From Isoetes taiwanensis (lineage: Eukaryota > Streptophyta > Lycopodiopsida > Isoetales > Isoetaceae), in the NCBI GenBank assembly GCA_021234155.1, contig JAJEKV010000051.1, positions 9,258,105 to 9,322,104 of the forward strand: a stretch of 64,000 nt of DNA, written 5' to 3'. The translations under genes were made by a program, and so were the position numbers. Shown here in pieces: positions 9,772 through 21,090 of this stretch (within the stretch, counting starts at the first letter, position 1; each line of letters starts with the position of its first letter). The notes beneath the pieces are model-generated. The model was not told where the DNA came from. It worked only from the letters and a program-made list of their open reading frames with translations, and did not search any database.

Positions 9772-9889
9772 ATGACAGAAATTGGTTTGCTAAACGGCCC
9801 ATTAACTTTTAAAATTTCAAAATTTTTTTCTTATTAACTTCAAAATTTTATTATTAAAAAAAATTATACGGCGGAAATACGCGCCACAT

Positions 9890-10076
9890 ACGGTCGGGCG
9901 CCGATGGCATTATACGGGTTTCTACCTCGACTGGGTGTCGTCGAAATGCAAGCGGCGCCCGAGTTGACCTGGCGGGCCCGCGTTGACTCGAGTCTGACGG
10001 GTCGGGCGCCGACAGCATTTCGGGCGCTTCGATCTTGACTGCAAGGTGACAAAAGGCAAGCGGCGCCCGAGTTCAT
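9890..10076. repeat. GC-rich tandem duplication in the gypsy leader, period about 116 bp
   Basis: The block starting CGGTCGGGCGCCGATGGCAT near 9892 recurs near 10007 as GGGTCGGGCGCCGACAGCAT. The word AGCGGCGCCCGAGTT recurs at both ends with the same spacing. It lies between the primer site and leader ORF a, where a packaging or translation-control structure would be expected. Function is unknown. Confidence 0.6.
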
Positions 10077-10363
10077 TTTTGGGCCTGCCCTTGACCATTT
10101 TTCGCCTAGAGTTGACTGTTTTAGGGTAATTCGAGTACGCCCAATCCAATGGAGCCATCATCTTTGTCATTTGAGCTACCCACTGGCACCTGCTAGGCCT
10201 CCAATCTTGGCCCCTCCACTTCAAAGCTACAATTTCTTAACTTAACCTAACACCAAGCCAAACAACAAAGAGAACTAACGACACATTGACTTAGCCTCCT
10301 CCTAACTACCGTGCTACGAGTTAGTGTTTGGCCAGTGCTATGATTTCGAACAACCGAAATCAC

Positions 10364-10376
10364 GGCTCTGATACCA
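10364..10376 (-). other. Primer binding site (initiator Met tRNA)
   Basis: On the minus strand TGGTATCAGAGCC follows the end of the 5' LTR after one base. It is complementary to the 3' end of plant initiator-Met tRNA, the usual primer of chromoviruses and many copia elements. Confidence 0.92.
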
Positions 10377-10377
10377 C

Positions 10378-11985
10378 TGTGACGCTCCCGGAATATATAC
10401 GACCCTCTTTGCGTATACATACGGGACTTTCCCTCCCATGGCAACCATCTCACCATGAGCGGGGGCCCTCCGCCTATTTCAGGCCATCTATGAAATGAGG
10501 CCCCAAAGAAGGACACGAAAGGGGTCATTCGCCCACGCCTTGATGGGACTCCTACGTCGCGCGAAGCATGAATACAAGGGTTAGCACACAAAGATGAATA
10601 TACATAAATAACCACCACGAAGGGTGGCGATCCATCTACTATACCAATGGCATAGAATATGCATCTAATCCTACGAAAATACCGAACCCGTGTTCTACCC
10701 CTCTCGAACTCCCATGAGGATCGATCGACGGCCGGGCCTCAAGGGATCAAGACCGAAGTCTTGGCATGGCGTTATCGGCATAGAACATTGGCTAGGGTTG
10801 TCCACTCCATCCGCCCCTCACACACTTTGCGGATGGGTCGATTCATGCTATGGCTTTGCTATAGCCTTCCTGAGACGCAAACTCGTGGCATCACCCTCTG
10901 AGCCTACTCCAGTGTTCATGACGCTTGGTCCGATGAGGCGTGCTCGGGGAGGCGTCCCCTTCCGTAATCACAATGGGTTCCATGGGTGAGCTAGAGAATA
11001 CGTGCCGCATCACACCGGCCCCGCATCCGTGCAGAGCTTACTCACCCTAAATCTACTCAAAGTGCATGGTGCTCCATACGGATCACACCACTACACTCGG
11101 GGAGTGTCGGACCCATACCCGCCCTCAACGTGGCCCGGCTATCAGGCCTAGCCCATTTGTAGGAGTCTCAGGAGCCTTGTATGCTCATGCAAGACCCCAC
11201 CCCTCATGTCGCCACTGTGTTCCTTGTCTGGTGCTAAGCCAGACCATAGCATCTAGGACCCGGTGGGTTCTTGTGCACAGGCCGCACTTAATGGGACTCT
11301 ACAGGGCGCGATCTAGGAGCATACTACAATACACGGTTCAGAGGCCTCTACCCCCGTAATCCCCCGCTTGAGTCGATTAAACAAAGAACTAACAATCCAT
11401 CCTTTCGAGTAAGAACCAGAATTGAATATAAAGAGAACTTGTTTGTACAATCAAGGGTTAGTTTCTATGATTGATTCACAAAGAGAACAGAGAGAGACGG
11501 ACACAACCAAGTGTTAACTAGAATTCACATAGCCACCTACCTGAATTCTGGCTGGACTCGTTTCCATGGGGCGCCTCCATCTTCTGGGAGTTGAGAATTC
11601 AGCTGTTACTTCACAGGGACGACTGTTATGGTGATCTTCTGCAAGTGTCTGACGGCGCCCAGCTCCTGGCCTTCCTTGGTCGATCTTCAGGAGTCAATCC
11701 CAGGGATAGGGGTCAAGTTGGCATCCAAACTTGGCAATCCCCATGCTACCCAATCGATTGGGGCAGGTGGCGCCTTCCCAAATGGTAATTAGCCTAATTT
11801 CCTAGGTTATAGGTTATTATTATTAATGTGTTAAATTAGCATAGCTAATTTAATCCTTCTTAAGATAACCCCCTAGGTTGCAATTAAGTTCCCATACCCC
11901 CATGGTAGCGTACCTGTAGGGAGTGACGTGCTTGTATTTGTACGTGTCCCGTATAGTAGACCGTATAAATACGTGGAACGTCACA
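10378..11985 (-). repeat. 5' LTR of the gypsy element, complete (1608 bp)
   Basis: The LTR is bounded by TGTGACG at 10378 and CGTCACA at 11985, with matching inverted ends, and the primer site lies just inside. The part 11604-11985 matches window positions 1-390. The base run after it, GTTAC at 11986-11990, would be the target duplication, but its partner is outside the window. Confidence 0.92.
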
Positions 11986-12439
11986 GTTACTGATGCATTA
12001 GTTCGTTGATTATGGATGAAATCTATATCTGAAAGCAAACATCCATTCCAATTGCCATTGTCTGCTTAGCATGCCTGAAGAACTGAAGAGACGTTCATAA
12101 TTTAAAGCTTAAAGCTAAGTTGATAAGCAAAATGACTCAATTTTTTGGAGTTTGACGTTGATGATGGGTTTCAAAATGGATACAAATGGGAGACTGGGAT
12201 AGTAATACATCATGATATTATGACATGGATGCAAGTCCAAAATCATCGAATGTTGAACATTGGATATTTTGTATTGGCTCTTGCATTAAAGTCATTTTTG
12301 ACCATCTCACCATAAAAGCTTTTTCAAGATCAATTTCCACGGCAAAATGAAATTCTCTTCATCGAAGGCAATGTGTAATGTGTGATGATTAATATATCAT
12401 ACCACCGTATTAACTTGTCTATATATACAAGAAATTTAT

Positions 12440-12461
12440 CGCGGCGGCCAAGGCCGCCGCG
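12440..12461. repeat. Perfect GC-rich palindrome
   Basis: CGCGGCGGCC, then AA, then GGCCGCCGCG make a perfect 10-base-pair stem in otherwise AT-rich DNA. It could be the tip of a small inverted-repeat element or of a Helitron-like 3' hairpin. No CTRR end or other hallmark follows it closely. Confidence 0.6.
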
Positions 12462-12524
12462 AACATTTCTCTTCCCCGGCTCCCTTATATTTGGCAGAGT
12501 GAGTCAGAAGAAGGGAATACTCTC

Positions 12525-12607
12525 GAGGCAAAAATCTCTCTCTACTGATCCATTTGGTAATAGTGGAGGCAAAGATCTCTCTCTACTGATCCATTTGGTA
12601 ATAGTGG
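12525..12607. repeat. 41-bp tandem duplication
   Basis: GAGGCAAAAATCTCTCTC... and GAGGCAAAGATCTCTCTC... are two adjacent copies of a 41-base unit (starts 12525 and 12566), each ending in TTTGGTAATAGTGGA. Confidence 0.75.
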
Positions 12608-13289
12608 ATGGATGTCAGTCTAGGAATAAGCAAGATTGAGACCTATGCTAGTGCCTAGCGTCTAAAGGATACATATTCAATTTTCATAACCACCATGGGC
12701 ATTTGGGCACAATCCCACCATTTAGAGTTTTAAAACATCATCCAATATTTATTTTCGATGCAAAATCATATTTCACAAATTTGGACTAGTGGGAACTTTA
12801 TTGCTAGCCGTTGTGCAACAAAGTCCTTCGGTTGAATCAAACAATCGGATTCAAATTAAAATGTTTCGGTTCACATGAAATACTCTAGGATATATGATTG
12901 GTCCAAAAAATTACGTACACTACAGAAGAAGAAAGACGATCCATTAAAGAAGGCAATCCAAGAGTGCTTAAAGAGTAGAGACTTGTCTAAATTTTAAACC
13001 AATTAACCCCAAATGACTCAATTGTGTTGTGCATGCTAGGAAGAAGATTCTAGACAGCCATGGGCTTAATTTCCAACATACGTCCTGCAATGAACTTAAT
13101 GATTGAAATTTGAGCAATCTGAGTCGAACTTTAACAACACAAATTCAAACCAACGACACAAGAATTTACGGATGTTGCTAAAAGAAACCTTAACAGTGAA
13201 TTGAATGTGTTTGCAAACCACCTTTAGAAAAATGGCAGCCTGTTCATATCTCCTTGCCCTTATTTACCAGGAATATAAGAGATTTTCAT

Positions 13290-15100
13290 CTCTTTCTATC
13301 TTTGCAGAAGTTGAAGCTCCAAGTTTGAGCCATCTGGAATGCCTAATGGCATATCTTTGCAATTACAATCTATAGAATACAGTTCCCAGCGCTTTATTCC
13401 ACACTTCTCCAAAGCACAAGTCATCCTTTCTTGTTGATTCTCTGCAGGCCAGAGTCCAGCAGGAGATACCAAAATGGCACATGTATAGGATAATCCAGCT
13501 GATGCTGCGGCACCACTATAATAAAAAGGTCTCCATGATAAGTCATCCACTACATCAACAATCATCAAGAACTCTTCATCAGTTGGAGACACATAACAAT
13601 TTGTCTGTAATCTAATGCAAGAAATGATTCTAAATACTATGGCACAAAGAATTGAATGCTTAATTACCACTCTTGACGTATTAAAACTGCAAAATCATTA
13701 GCAATGTGGACAGCAGAAATAAAATTGCAACCTAAGAGCATTTCCTGCAAAGGAAAGTGCACACTTTCAGTTTACAGTGACATACCTGACGGGTATCACA
13801 AAATAAGAAGCTCTGCTTTTCTAGCATACTGATGCAAGCGAATATTTTAACCTGTAGAAGTCTAAGATTGGTTAGGTGATGAGTTCCTGGAAAGAAAGCA
13901 GGAAAGATCAATGACATCCATGAACACATGAGATCAAGTACATAAAACATTTGGAACCTGCAAGGATACAAGCCTCCAAGTCATTTAATGTATTTGCAAA
14001 CAATCTATTAATTAAAATCTACTTAGAAAATGTTGGATTATGTAAAGATGTTATATTTGCCATTCTGCCTGCTCCATGATGTCAATCGTTTTTGCTTTCT
14101 ATCAGGCTTATTTTACCTCTGTAGACATCCTGTCTAAACATACAATTATACTGGCATATCATTTCCATTTGGCTCTTCTTATGCAGAAAAAGGAAGAAGC
14201 GCCTGGGCATCCTACTCTGACATTATTCCAAAAACACAATGAGATGCTAACCGAACAGCTCAGGGAGAAAACTTTCCTGGTTGAAACCTTGAACTGAATT
14301 GTCAAGTTTGCAGAAAGATTCAGGGGCAAAAATCATGACCACAAAAGAAATGTGGACCTCAACTGGTGAGGAGGCTTCTTCTAAACAAAATGCTCAATTC
14401 CAGCAACCCGGCCTCTCTGATCCATAAATCCATTCCCTCACCACAAAATCTTGCACTGCCACGCTCTCATTCTTAAGCTCAAAATTGTTCAAATTCGATG
14501 TTCTAATCTGTAGACCTATGGTGTGCCTCAAATGCATGACGTGCCTCAATACAGACAAACCGGACTTAAAAACTCTAGCACATCTAATGCTTATGCTCGC
14601 TAGAGAAGTAGGGTATGGAAAAGTTTTCAATGGCATTTTCACATCAAGAACCTCTTCTGCATCGCCATCTTTCAAGTAAAAAGAACCGCCGGAACTAAGC
14701 CAGATTGACAGAATCAGGCCATTTAAGAGCAAAAACAGCACTGGCATTGAAAGACATTCTATCACAGAGCTCCATGTCTTGAATTCAAACAGCATTCCAG
14801 AAATACCTGAGAGATTTTTAACGGCAAAAAAAGGATCAATACCTGACCTCCGGATTTAGGGCTGGATGGAAAATGGACAGAGAGCAAAGCACCGTCTTTT
14901 ACACGCAGGCTGAGTCACCACTGCACCTTATGCTTCTGCACTGGAAGTGGCTATGGCACCAGTCTGCATTTGCAAGCAAGATTTGTAGGGCCTGTAGAGC
15001 CGACCTTCCTTCTCCTTGGTCTGGATCCAGCCGTTGCCAGGCGTCGTGGTTGGACGCCGCAGATCGCTACGTGGCACTTAAATATAGAACAGGATTGCGG
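13290..15100 (-). pseudogene. Possible multi-exon gene or gene fragment, unrecognised membrane protein
   Basis: Several minus-strand blocks look like exons. 14394-14795 has a hydrophobic segment (CLSMPVLFLLLNGLILSIWL), then DGDAEEVLDVKMPLKTFPYP, and a Leu/Arg-rich helical part. 13730-13966 starts after an acceptor (TATCCTTGCAG) with FQMFYVLDLMCSWMSLIFPA and ends at a CAG|GTATGT donor. 13290-13670 has SPTDEEFLMIVDVVDDLSWR, then GAAASAGLSYTCAILVSPAG, and ends LELQLLQR before a stop. TATATTTAAG on the minus strand near 15080 could be a TATA box. The style is that of a small host membrane protein, but I do not recognise it, and the exon chain is my inference. Confidence 0.4.
14187..14297 (+). CDS. 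Exon-like coiled-coil C-terminus, unrecognised
   Basis: After a good acceptor (CTTCTTATGCAG) a plus-strand frame reads KKEEAPGHPTLTLFQKHNEM, then LTEQLREKTFLVETLN and a stop at 14297. The spacing of Leu residues suggests a coiled coil. It lies on the opposite strand, between exon-like blocks of the minus-strand candidate. One of the two assignments may be wrong, or it is a relic of another gene. Confidence 0.25.
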   Translation, partial: KKEEAPGHPTLTLFQKHNEMLTEQLREKTFLVETLN

Positions 15101-15139
15101 CGCAGAAAAAATCGAGTGAACGACGAACAAAAATGAAAA

Positions 15140-17740
15140 ATTTGAGAATGGTTTATATATGTTTAGATAGCCCATCCTAATGTCAACTTTTGAACCTAAT
15201 TTTGAATTTTTTTCTTATATTAAAGAAAAGACCAAATCTAGCATCTCATGCACAAGGCCTCCGCGCTTTCCAAAAGTATCATGTTTTCTCTGAAACATTG
15301 TAAACTATGGCATATTCTTACCTTTACACAAGTCTAACTTGTGCCTAAAAGTAGATAATGTGCTTGTTTCTAGATTAATGTGAGTGTATCATAAGTTGCC
15401 TAAAAGTAGATATTCATTTTCAAATGGTTTCATAACTAACAATTAGATAATGTGATCTTAAGTTAAATATCGCATAGACTCTCTTTGGATCATCAAAATT
15501 CTCTAGTCTTTAAGGGATGTCCTAATTCTCCAATACTAATATCATGGTAAATAAGCATAGTTGTTTGGCATCCATACTAGCAGTACGTATACATCCAACA
15601 CATTTACTTATTTTCTAAGGTTCAAGATGCTTGTCAATCACCATAACCCACCAATACCAACCCACCCCAGCACTTGCCCCAAGCCTGCTCTACTACTTCA
15701 TCGATAAAGAAGAAGCACTCAGCAAAATCGACACTGACACAACAGTGTTGTGCACCCACCGAGGACGTTCGACATTACAACACAATGGCTATGCTCAAAA
15801 TGTTTTCCAGTGCACAAGATACAAACAAGTCCACACCAACGCAACAACAGAAAACAGAACGAACGACTGGATTGATGACCCGCCATTCTATTAAATACCT
15901 TACGCCGCTGTAGGATGTGGAGTTATAATCATTACCAATATAGATATATTGGGAGAAATAGTCAATGGAACAACAGGAACAATCACATACATAGAGATTG
16001 ACGACCAAACAGGAGACATAAAAGGCATCATTGTCCACGACAACTCCCACCAACACATGAACGTCAAACGAACACTGGTTGAATAAAGACATCAAGCATC
16101 TTCAAGAGAACATTCCCTCCTGCATTGGCGTACGCCATGATAAGGCACAAGAGCCAAAGCTCCACAATAGAAGGTAATGCAATAATGGTTCACTATTGTA
16201 CAGGTTACATGCTATACATTTCTAATAGTAAGAACCCATGGATGCAATGGTTCCTATTTAAGAACCAAACGTTGCAAGGTCTTATGCTTCATGCTACTTA
16301 TTCTCCTTAAGGACTGTACATGCCCTGCTTGCATTCGAAAAATTAGAAGTACATTATAAAAAAAGAAAAAAGAAAAACCCTACCTCCTAGGATGAAGGCA
16401 GTTACCCTTTGACATAGATATCTAACTAATAATAGGATGGTGGGTATGCCCATATTATTATAGTAGGGATTTGAAAGTGTGGAATGTAATAGTTTGTGCC
16501 ACGAATACCATCATGTATCAAGATGCTAACATCTTCCACACTCATATAATGATTTGAGTGTCATCACTAATAAGTCTCTGCATAGCCATGCTTCTAATAT
16601 GGTTGTGACAAATAAAAGAAAGGTTTGTAGCCTTGTCCACACCAGAAATATAGAAATTTTTTTGTAAGCCATTTCAAGCTTTTAGTGACCATAGGATCAC
16701 TTAGTAGAAACTTTCTAGTTAAATCTTGTCTGCAAGCTGTATTCACACATTCTTTTACATCAAGCATTACTCTCCTTTTAACTTGCATCTTGTGTTTCTA
16801 GGATATACTAGAAACGCTATACTGTTGTAGCTCAAATATCTTATCACATACCACTTCCGTTTCCTCTCTTAGTTCATTCCATGCAAAGCATTTATTAGGT
16901 ACATGGGTAAGACCTTTTTCAAAGAGATTTCTAAGAGCTCTATTTTTTACAATTTGCAATCTGGTGGGGGATCACTTAAGTGCCCTGCCTCAATGCCCTA
17001 TGTAATTTCATGTTTACGCTTATTATTCGTACTTTAGCAGATGGCTATACGAATATATTCCTATGTGTTATTTGCTCTACAAGCCCTATCTTTGACAAGC
17101 ACATAGATGTTAATTTCAAGATTGTATTGTGTGGTTTTCTTTATTTCACACAATCAATCGCTTAGTGGATCAATATGCTTAATAGTGTTGGAACTCATAT
17201 TATATGCTCTAACATTGTTTATCATGACTATTGTTTAGACTATTGCATGGTTCAGATTGGGACATGTAAAAATAAATGAGATTAGAAATCTCGTCTACTC
17301 GGTGGCTAGAAAACATGAGCTAGAGCTACTGACCAGATATTGGGTGTTGATCGGAATTGAAGGGGGGCATAATTGCAAACAATTGAATTGGATGCCGGAT
17401 TGGTTGCCAGACTGTCTTGGATGCCGGATTTGATAGATTGGATGACCGGACTGAACTCTCTCTAATAATAAAGTGTGAAGAACGTAATAGTGAATAGTGC
17501 CGGGGTTATAGTTCCTTGTCAATTCTTTTAAGCAAAAGGAAAACACTTGCAAGAAATAGGCTGGTTAAACCATTGATTGAAGATTGGCACTTACAAATAG
17601 ATGAAAGTAAGTCAATAGAAGTTGGTCTATTTGTAAAGCTCTGGGTTTGTAATGGACAAGTTATAGGCTCAAAGTTGTATATGTATACAATTTTCAAAAA
17701 TGTGGCTACAGTGCAAAATATTGATTTCCTTTTAGGGATC
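15140..17740. other. AT-rich intergenic DNA
   Basis: I find no supported coding region or element. Minor items are a run of A/AAAG words near 16360-16378 and a cluster of GATGCCGGATT-like words near 17385-17450. Open frames here are short and have composition expected by chance. Confidence 0.5.
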
Positions 17741-17743
17741 CAT

Positions 17744-18610
17744 ACATGCATTTTGCATTGTGACCATTGTTCCCTTTATTTGTTCCTTTCTTTTTTATTA
17801 TTTTATTTAATAATAATAATAATAATAATAATGATATTAATCAAGCCATTTTTAGGCCCCCAGGCCTCTATGGCATAATACATCAAAATAAGTCACTTAT
17901 CTCAAAGCACCATCTGTGTGTCAAAGTCAGACATTAAATTAAATAACTCCATGATATCGCCTCTTTCAGACCAAACATCTCTAATATACGAGCTTAAGAC
18001 TTGCGCAGGTAGTCTCCAAAGCTCACTCAATGTAGCTGCATGGATACCATGGCTGGCCCTAACATGCTCATAAGAAGCACATTCTAGAAAGGTATGTTGC
18101 TCAGTTTCAACCACTGGATCTAAACAACCCAAGCAATATCTCTCGTGACGAGGTGTAGTGGCCCACCGTCCTGTTTCTATATGCAAGGCATGAGATGACA
18201 GTCTTAACTGAGAAATCAACATACGATTTTTCCTGCTTACATATGATAGCAAATAAGGTTGTTCTTCATAAGCATCCAGCCCATTTATTTCTTCCATATA
18301 AAATCGTTTCTTCACATCTCCTTCAGGATCAAGTCTCCACAACTTATCCAACACCCTGATCTTCACATGCTCATAAACTTCTTTAAAGTTCCGTGACATC
18401 GGCCATGAATCTGAGTTAAGCCACCTTGCGCACCATCTTCTGACCTCACAAAATGCATGTATTGTTAAGCAAATACATGCGTTTTCAATAACATAGGGAC
18501 AATGCAAATTCATTCCATTTTGAAAAATGCATACATGCATAGACATGCATTTCGCACTGTGACCAAGGTCCCCTTTATTTCCTCTTTTTTCTTTTTTTCT
18601 TTTAGTTATA
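17744..18610. repeat. Diverged ~65-bp direct repeats flanking a LINE fragment
   Basis: The sequence from CATGCATTTTGCATTGTGAC near 17748 through a pyrimidine run to about 17812 recurs diverged from CATGCATTTCGCACTGTGAC near 18545 to about 18615. The two copies bracket the LINE fragment. They are longer than a normal LINE target duplication, so an older local duplication may be involved. Confidence 0.55.
17808..18546 (-). mobile_element. LINE (L1-type) 3' fragment: ORF2 zinc-binding region and ATT tail
   Basis: A minus-strand frame (17902-18546, 214 codons) carries RLSSHALHIETGRWATTPRH followed by YCLGCLDPVVETEQHTFLEC and a Y-x-x-x-R end. This is the Cys-Cys-His-Cys region that follows reverse transcriptase in plant L1-type ORF2 proteins. 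Upstream are KLWRLDPEGDVKKRFYMEEI and YLLSYVSRKNRMLISQLRLS, also typical. On the minus strand it ends in a run of ATT/TTA repeats (17808-17832) and an A-rich tail, the usual LINE 3' end. The 5' part, with endonuclease and reverse transcriptase, is missing. This is a dead 5'-truncated copy, but the remaining frame is open. Confidence 0.85.
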
Positions 18611-19519
18611 TTTAATGTATTGATAAGAAATACTCAAGTACAGACATTTCCAATAGATGATTCAACAAGCTTTTCATCTCACCGCAACAAGGTTTTGGTG
18701 CTATATGTGTTAGTTATTGGACATTAAAATAAATTGCCTGTCATTTTTTTCCACTTGCGTGGTTTGTTATTTTTAATAACAACAATTTTTTTTTTAATTA
18801 ATAGGACCAAAAGAGGTTTCTAGGCTCGAGAGGTTTTTTTGCCCAAGGCTATAGGTTCAGTACCCTACGTATCTATTCAACATTGCATTCCTTAAAAGGC
18901 ACTTATTTGATCCCATGAAACCTCTAATGCGTATCAGTACCTATAAAAGCCTTTAAATTTAAGTTACTGCATGGACATGCCGCTTCTTGGTCTGGGGCAA
19001 AGACATAAAGGGGTTTATAGCACATGTCCCTTAAATTCTCAGCATACTTTTAAGGAGTCTCATTTATTGTTATAGATCCAACTAAATTGTCCTAGGACTC
19101 CGACTTTAGCCTTATATACAATCTTAGGGATACAGAACTTGTACATAACTTTAGACAGAAACAAATAGTGCACAATTTTTTCCCTTTTTCTTATTCATCA
19201 TATCATTCATGTGAATCCTCCCAAGACAGTCAACTTGGTAGGCCTTTCAATCTACATACACACTACAAACAGTGAACCCATTGGCCATATATCATTTATA
19301 CTTATTACTTAGCCTATTAATGCTTGATGAATATCTCATGTCCCCCCCCCCCTTTTTTTTCGCCAAGTGGTATATAATCCTATTAACTCTATTTGTCATA
19401 TGACTACAGTTATATTAGAGCAGTGCTTTCCATTGAAAGCTGGTTAGTCATGCAAGGTAAGTACCAAACATTACCAAATTAAAATTTGCATTAATGGACA
19501 TACCAGTTATAGCATGAGC
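18611..19519. other. AT-rich intergenic DNA
   Basis: Nothing recognisable is present apart from a C-run followed by a T-run near 19342-19361. I see no gene or element end. Confidence 0.5.
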
Positions 19520-20310
19520 TTTTTATATTGCACCATCAGCAATTGTGTCCACAACAGGCTTCACAATGTTTGTACTTGAGTACCCAATAATGCTAGGTGT
19601 ACCAATGATATCAATAGATGAGCTATTTGTCAAATTAATCACCTCATTAGCTTTAACCACACTAGATGGTTTGGTCATCCTTGGAGGTTTGTAGACAGTA
19701 CTAGTGTTCCATAAGATACCTTGGATTTACCCTGTCAAGAATGTTTGCTACCATTATTACTAGTAACATTTTCCATATTTATTGACTTGATGGTTTTTTC
19801 ACATATCACAATCATTTTGCCAGGCTGAAAATGGAGTTTCAGGTCAGACTATGGATCAGCTGCTAAATACATAGCCATATCAATCAAAGTGCACCTGCTC
19901 TTCAAATAAGATATAAAGGCAATGCTACTTGCCTTAAAAATAGTTTTCATGCATTTTTTCTTCAAAAACATTTGCCCGGCTAAGATAAATTTTGTCCAAG
20001 TTATTGAACTTGTACCAAATCCTCTAATCTAGCCAGGGCATGTTTTCTTTGCACATGTTCCCCTTAGACATCAGTTCACATATACATTTAAAGTATGGAC
20101 ACATTGTCTACCACAATATTTTCAAGTAAAAGTCTTTGTGATCAACGTATGCCCTTTCTATTTAATGTAGATGCAGCCATCCCTATTGCGCTTCTTGTCA
20201 AAAAAAACCTATGATCAACCCTAAGCTTGATCCTTTCCTTATTAATAACCTTTTTCATACTAAGAGCAGCAGTCTTACCATACTCATTATTATTTACCAA
20301 GGCTTAGCCA
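19520..20310 (-). pseudogene. Decayed coding stretch, unrecognised
   Basis: On the minus strand short open blocks follow each other. LVNNNEYGKTAALSMKKVIN and ERIKLRVDHRFF lie near 20200-20300. A block with LDKIYLSRANVFEEKMHENY is near 19950. A final one, MTKPSSVVKANEVINLTNSS then IDIIGTPSIIGYSSTNIVKP and a stop, is near 19530-19680. They are separated by stops and frame changes. The composition is coding-like (Lys/Asn/Ile-rich). I cannot name the family; a transposase or a Lys-rich host protein would both fit. Confidence 0.35.
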
Positions 20311-20317
20311 TGATTTT

Positions 20318-20847
20318 TTGCTAATGGATGCCAGTGCACCAAAGTTCGTGGTCCTCCGAATGCTTGTTACGAAAAGCAGCATGCCCTTCTACCATAGTTG
20401 GCACAGAACGCCGTTCCATGCCATTGGAACGGCAGAGCGGCGTGTCAAGGCAGAAACCGTGCCAATGTTGTCGTGCTATACAAAAAAAGTTGCAGATCTT
20501 TCTTGTTGGCAAGAATGCCGTTCAGAATGCCGTTCTGCCTCAAATCTGCCCGTTCTTTGCTCTGAGAACGCCATAGCTATGCTTTTCCGCCAAAAAATTG
20601 AGGAGCCGTTTGCCTCATCCCGATTCTTGGGGAGGTATTTGCCCATCCACCTGTTACCTTCTAAAAACAGCCTTCCAAGGCATTTCGGATGGCATTTCGG
20701 ATCTGCTGCTGCTGGGGTGCTCAAATCTGGCATAAAATTCAGAGATAAGGATGAAAAACGTCATGGATTTGTGAGGGAAAAGCTTTTACAGGTAAGAATT
20801 GCTTTGGAAACCCAAGAAAGTATGATACTTTTTGCGCCCACTTTATT
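20318..20847. other. Flank of the inverted-repeat element, CCGTTC-rich
   Basis: The stretch is full of short inverted and direct copies of GCCGTTC and GAACGGC (for example CCGTTCCATGCCATTGGAAC near 20414). Open frames in several phases look like composition artefacts. It may be an older element end. I cannot assign it. Confidence 0.35.
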
Positions 20848-21090
20848 GGCTCCCGAAATTGAGTCAACATGCCAAGCGGGTTCGCCCAAGCGAACCCCAA
20901 AATTCGCCCAGCGAACCCCCAGGGGGACGTGGCATGACGGTTTGCGGGCGCGATCGCCTGCGTGGCATTGCTGCCGGGTTCGCTTGGGCGAACCCAAACC
21001 CTGGTTAAGTGTGTCAGGCGGCAGGGCGGCAGGGCGTCACGCGTGTTGGACCAGCGACCCTATCGGGTTCGCAGCAGCGAACCCACGCCA
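20848..21090 (+). repeat. Outer left arm with GGGTTCGC/GCGAACCC words
   Basis: The segment holds GGGTTCGCCCAAGCGAACCC at 20879, related words near 20910, 20978 and 21065, and GGCATGACGGTTTGCGGG between them. It corresponds in inverse orientation to 28600-28832. The arm is itself made of small palindromes. Confidence 0.65.

Larger units (their letters stand above)
1..11985 (-). mobile_element. Ty3/gypsy chromovirus with a histone H3-bearing leader (left LTR cut by window edge)
   Basis: The element reads on the minus strand. In order it has a 5' LTR (10378-11985), a Met-tRNA primer site (10364-10376), a long leader with extra ORFs including a histone H3 (about 5998-9771), gag, aspartic protease, reverse transcriptase, RNase H, integrase, chromodomain (918-1211), a polypurine tract next to position 390, and a 3' LTR of which only 390 bases lie in the window. 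The integrase with a C-terminal chromodomain places it among the chromoviruses. Full length should be about 13.2 kb. The overlapping parts of the two LTRs are very similar, so the insertion looks recent. The gag-pol part is a broken fossil with very roughly ten apparent breaks. The leader is far longer than the usual few hundred bases. Ogre/Tat elements also have an ORF before gag, but they lack a chromodomain. Confidence 0.95.
11986..13289. other. Intergenic DNA with short repeats
   Basis: AT-rich sequence holds only the GC palindrome (12440-12461) and a short tandem duplication (12525-12607), listed separately. I see no supported gene. Confidence 0.5.
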
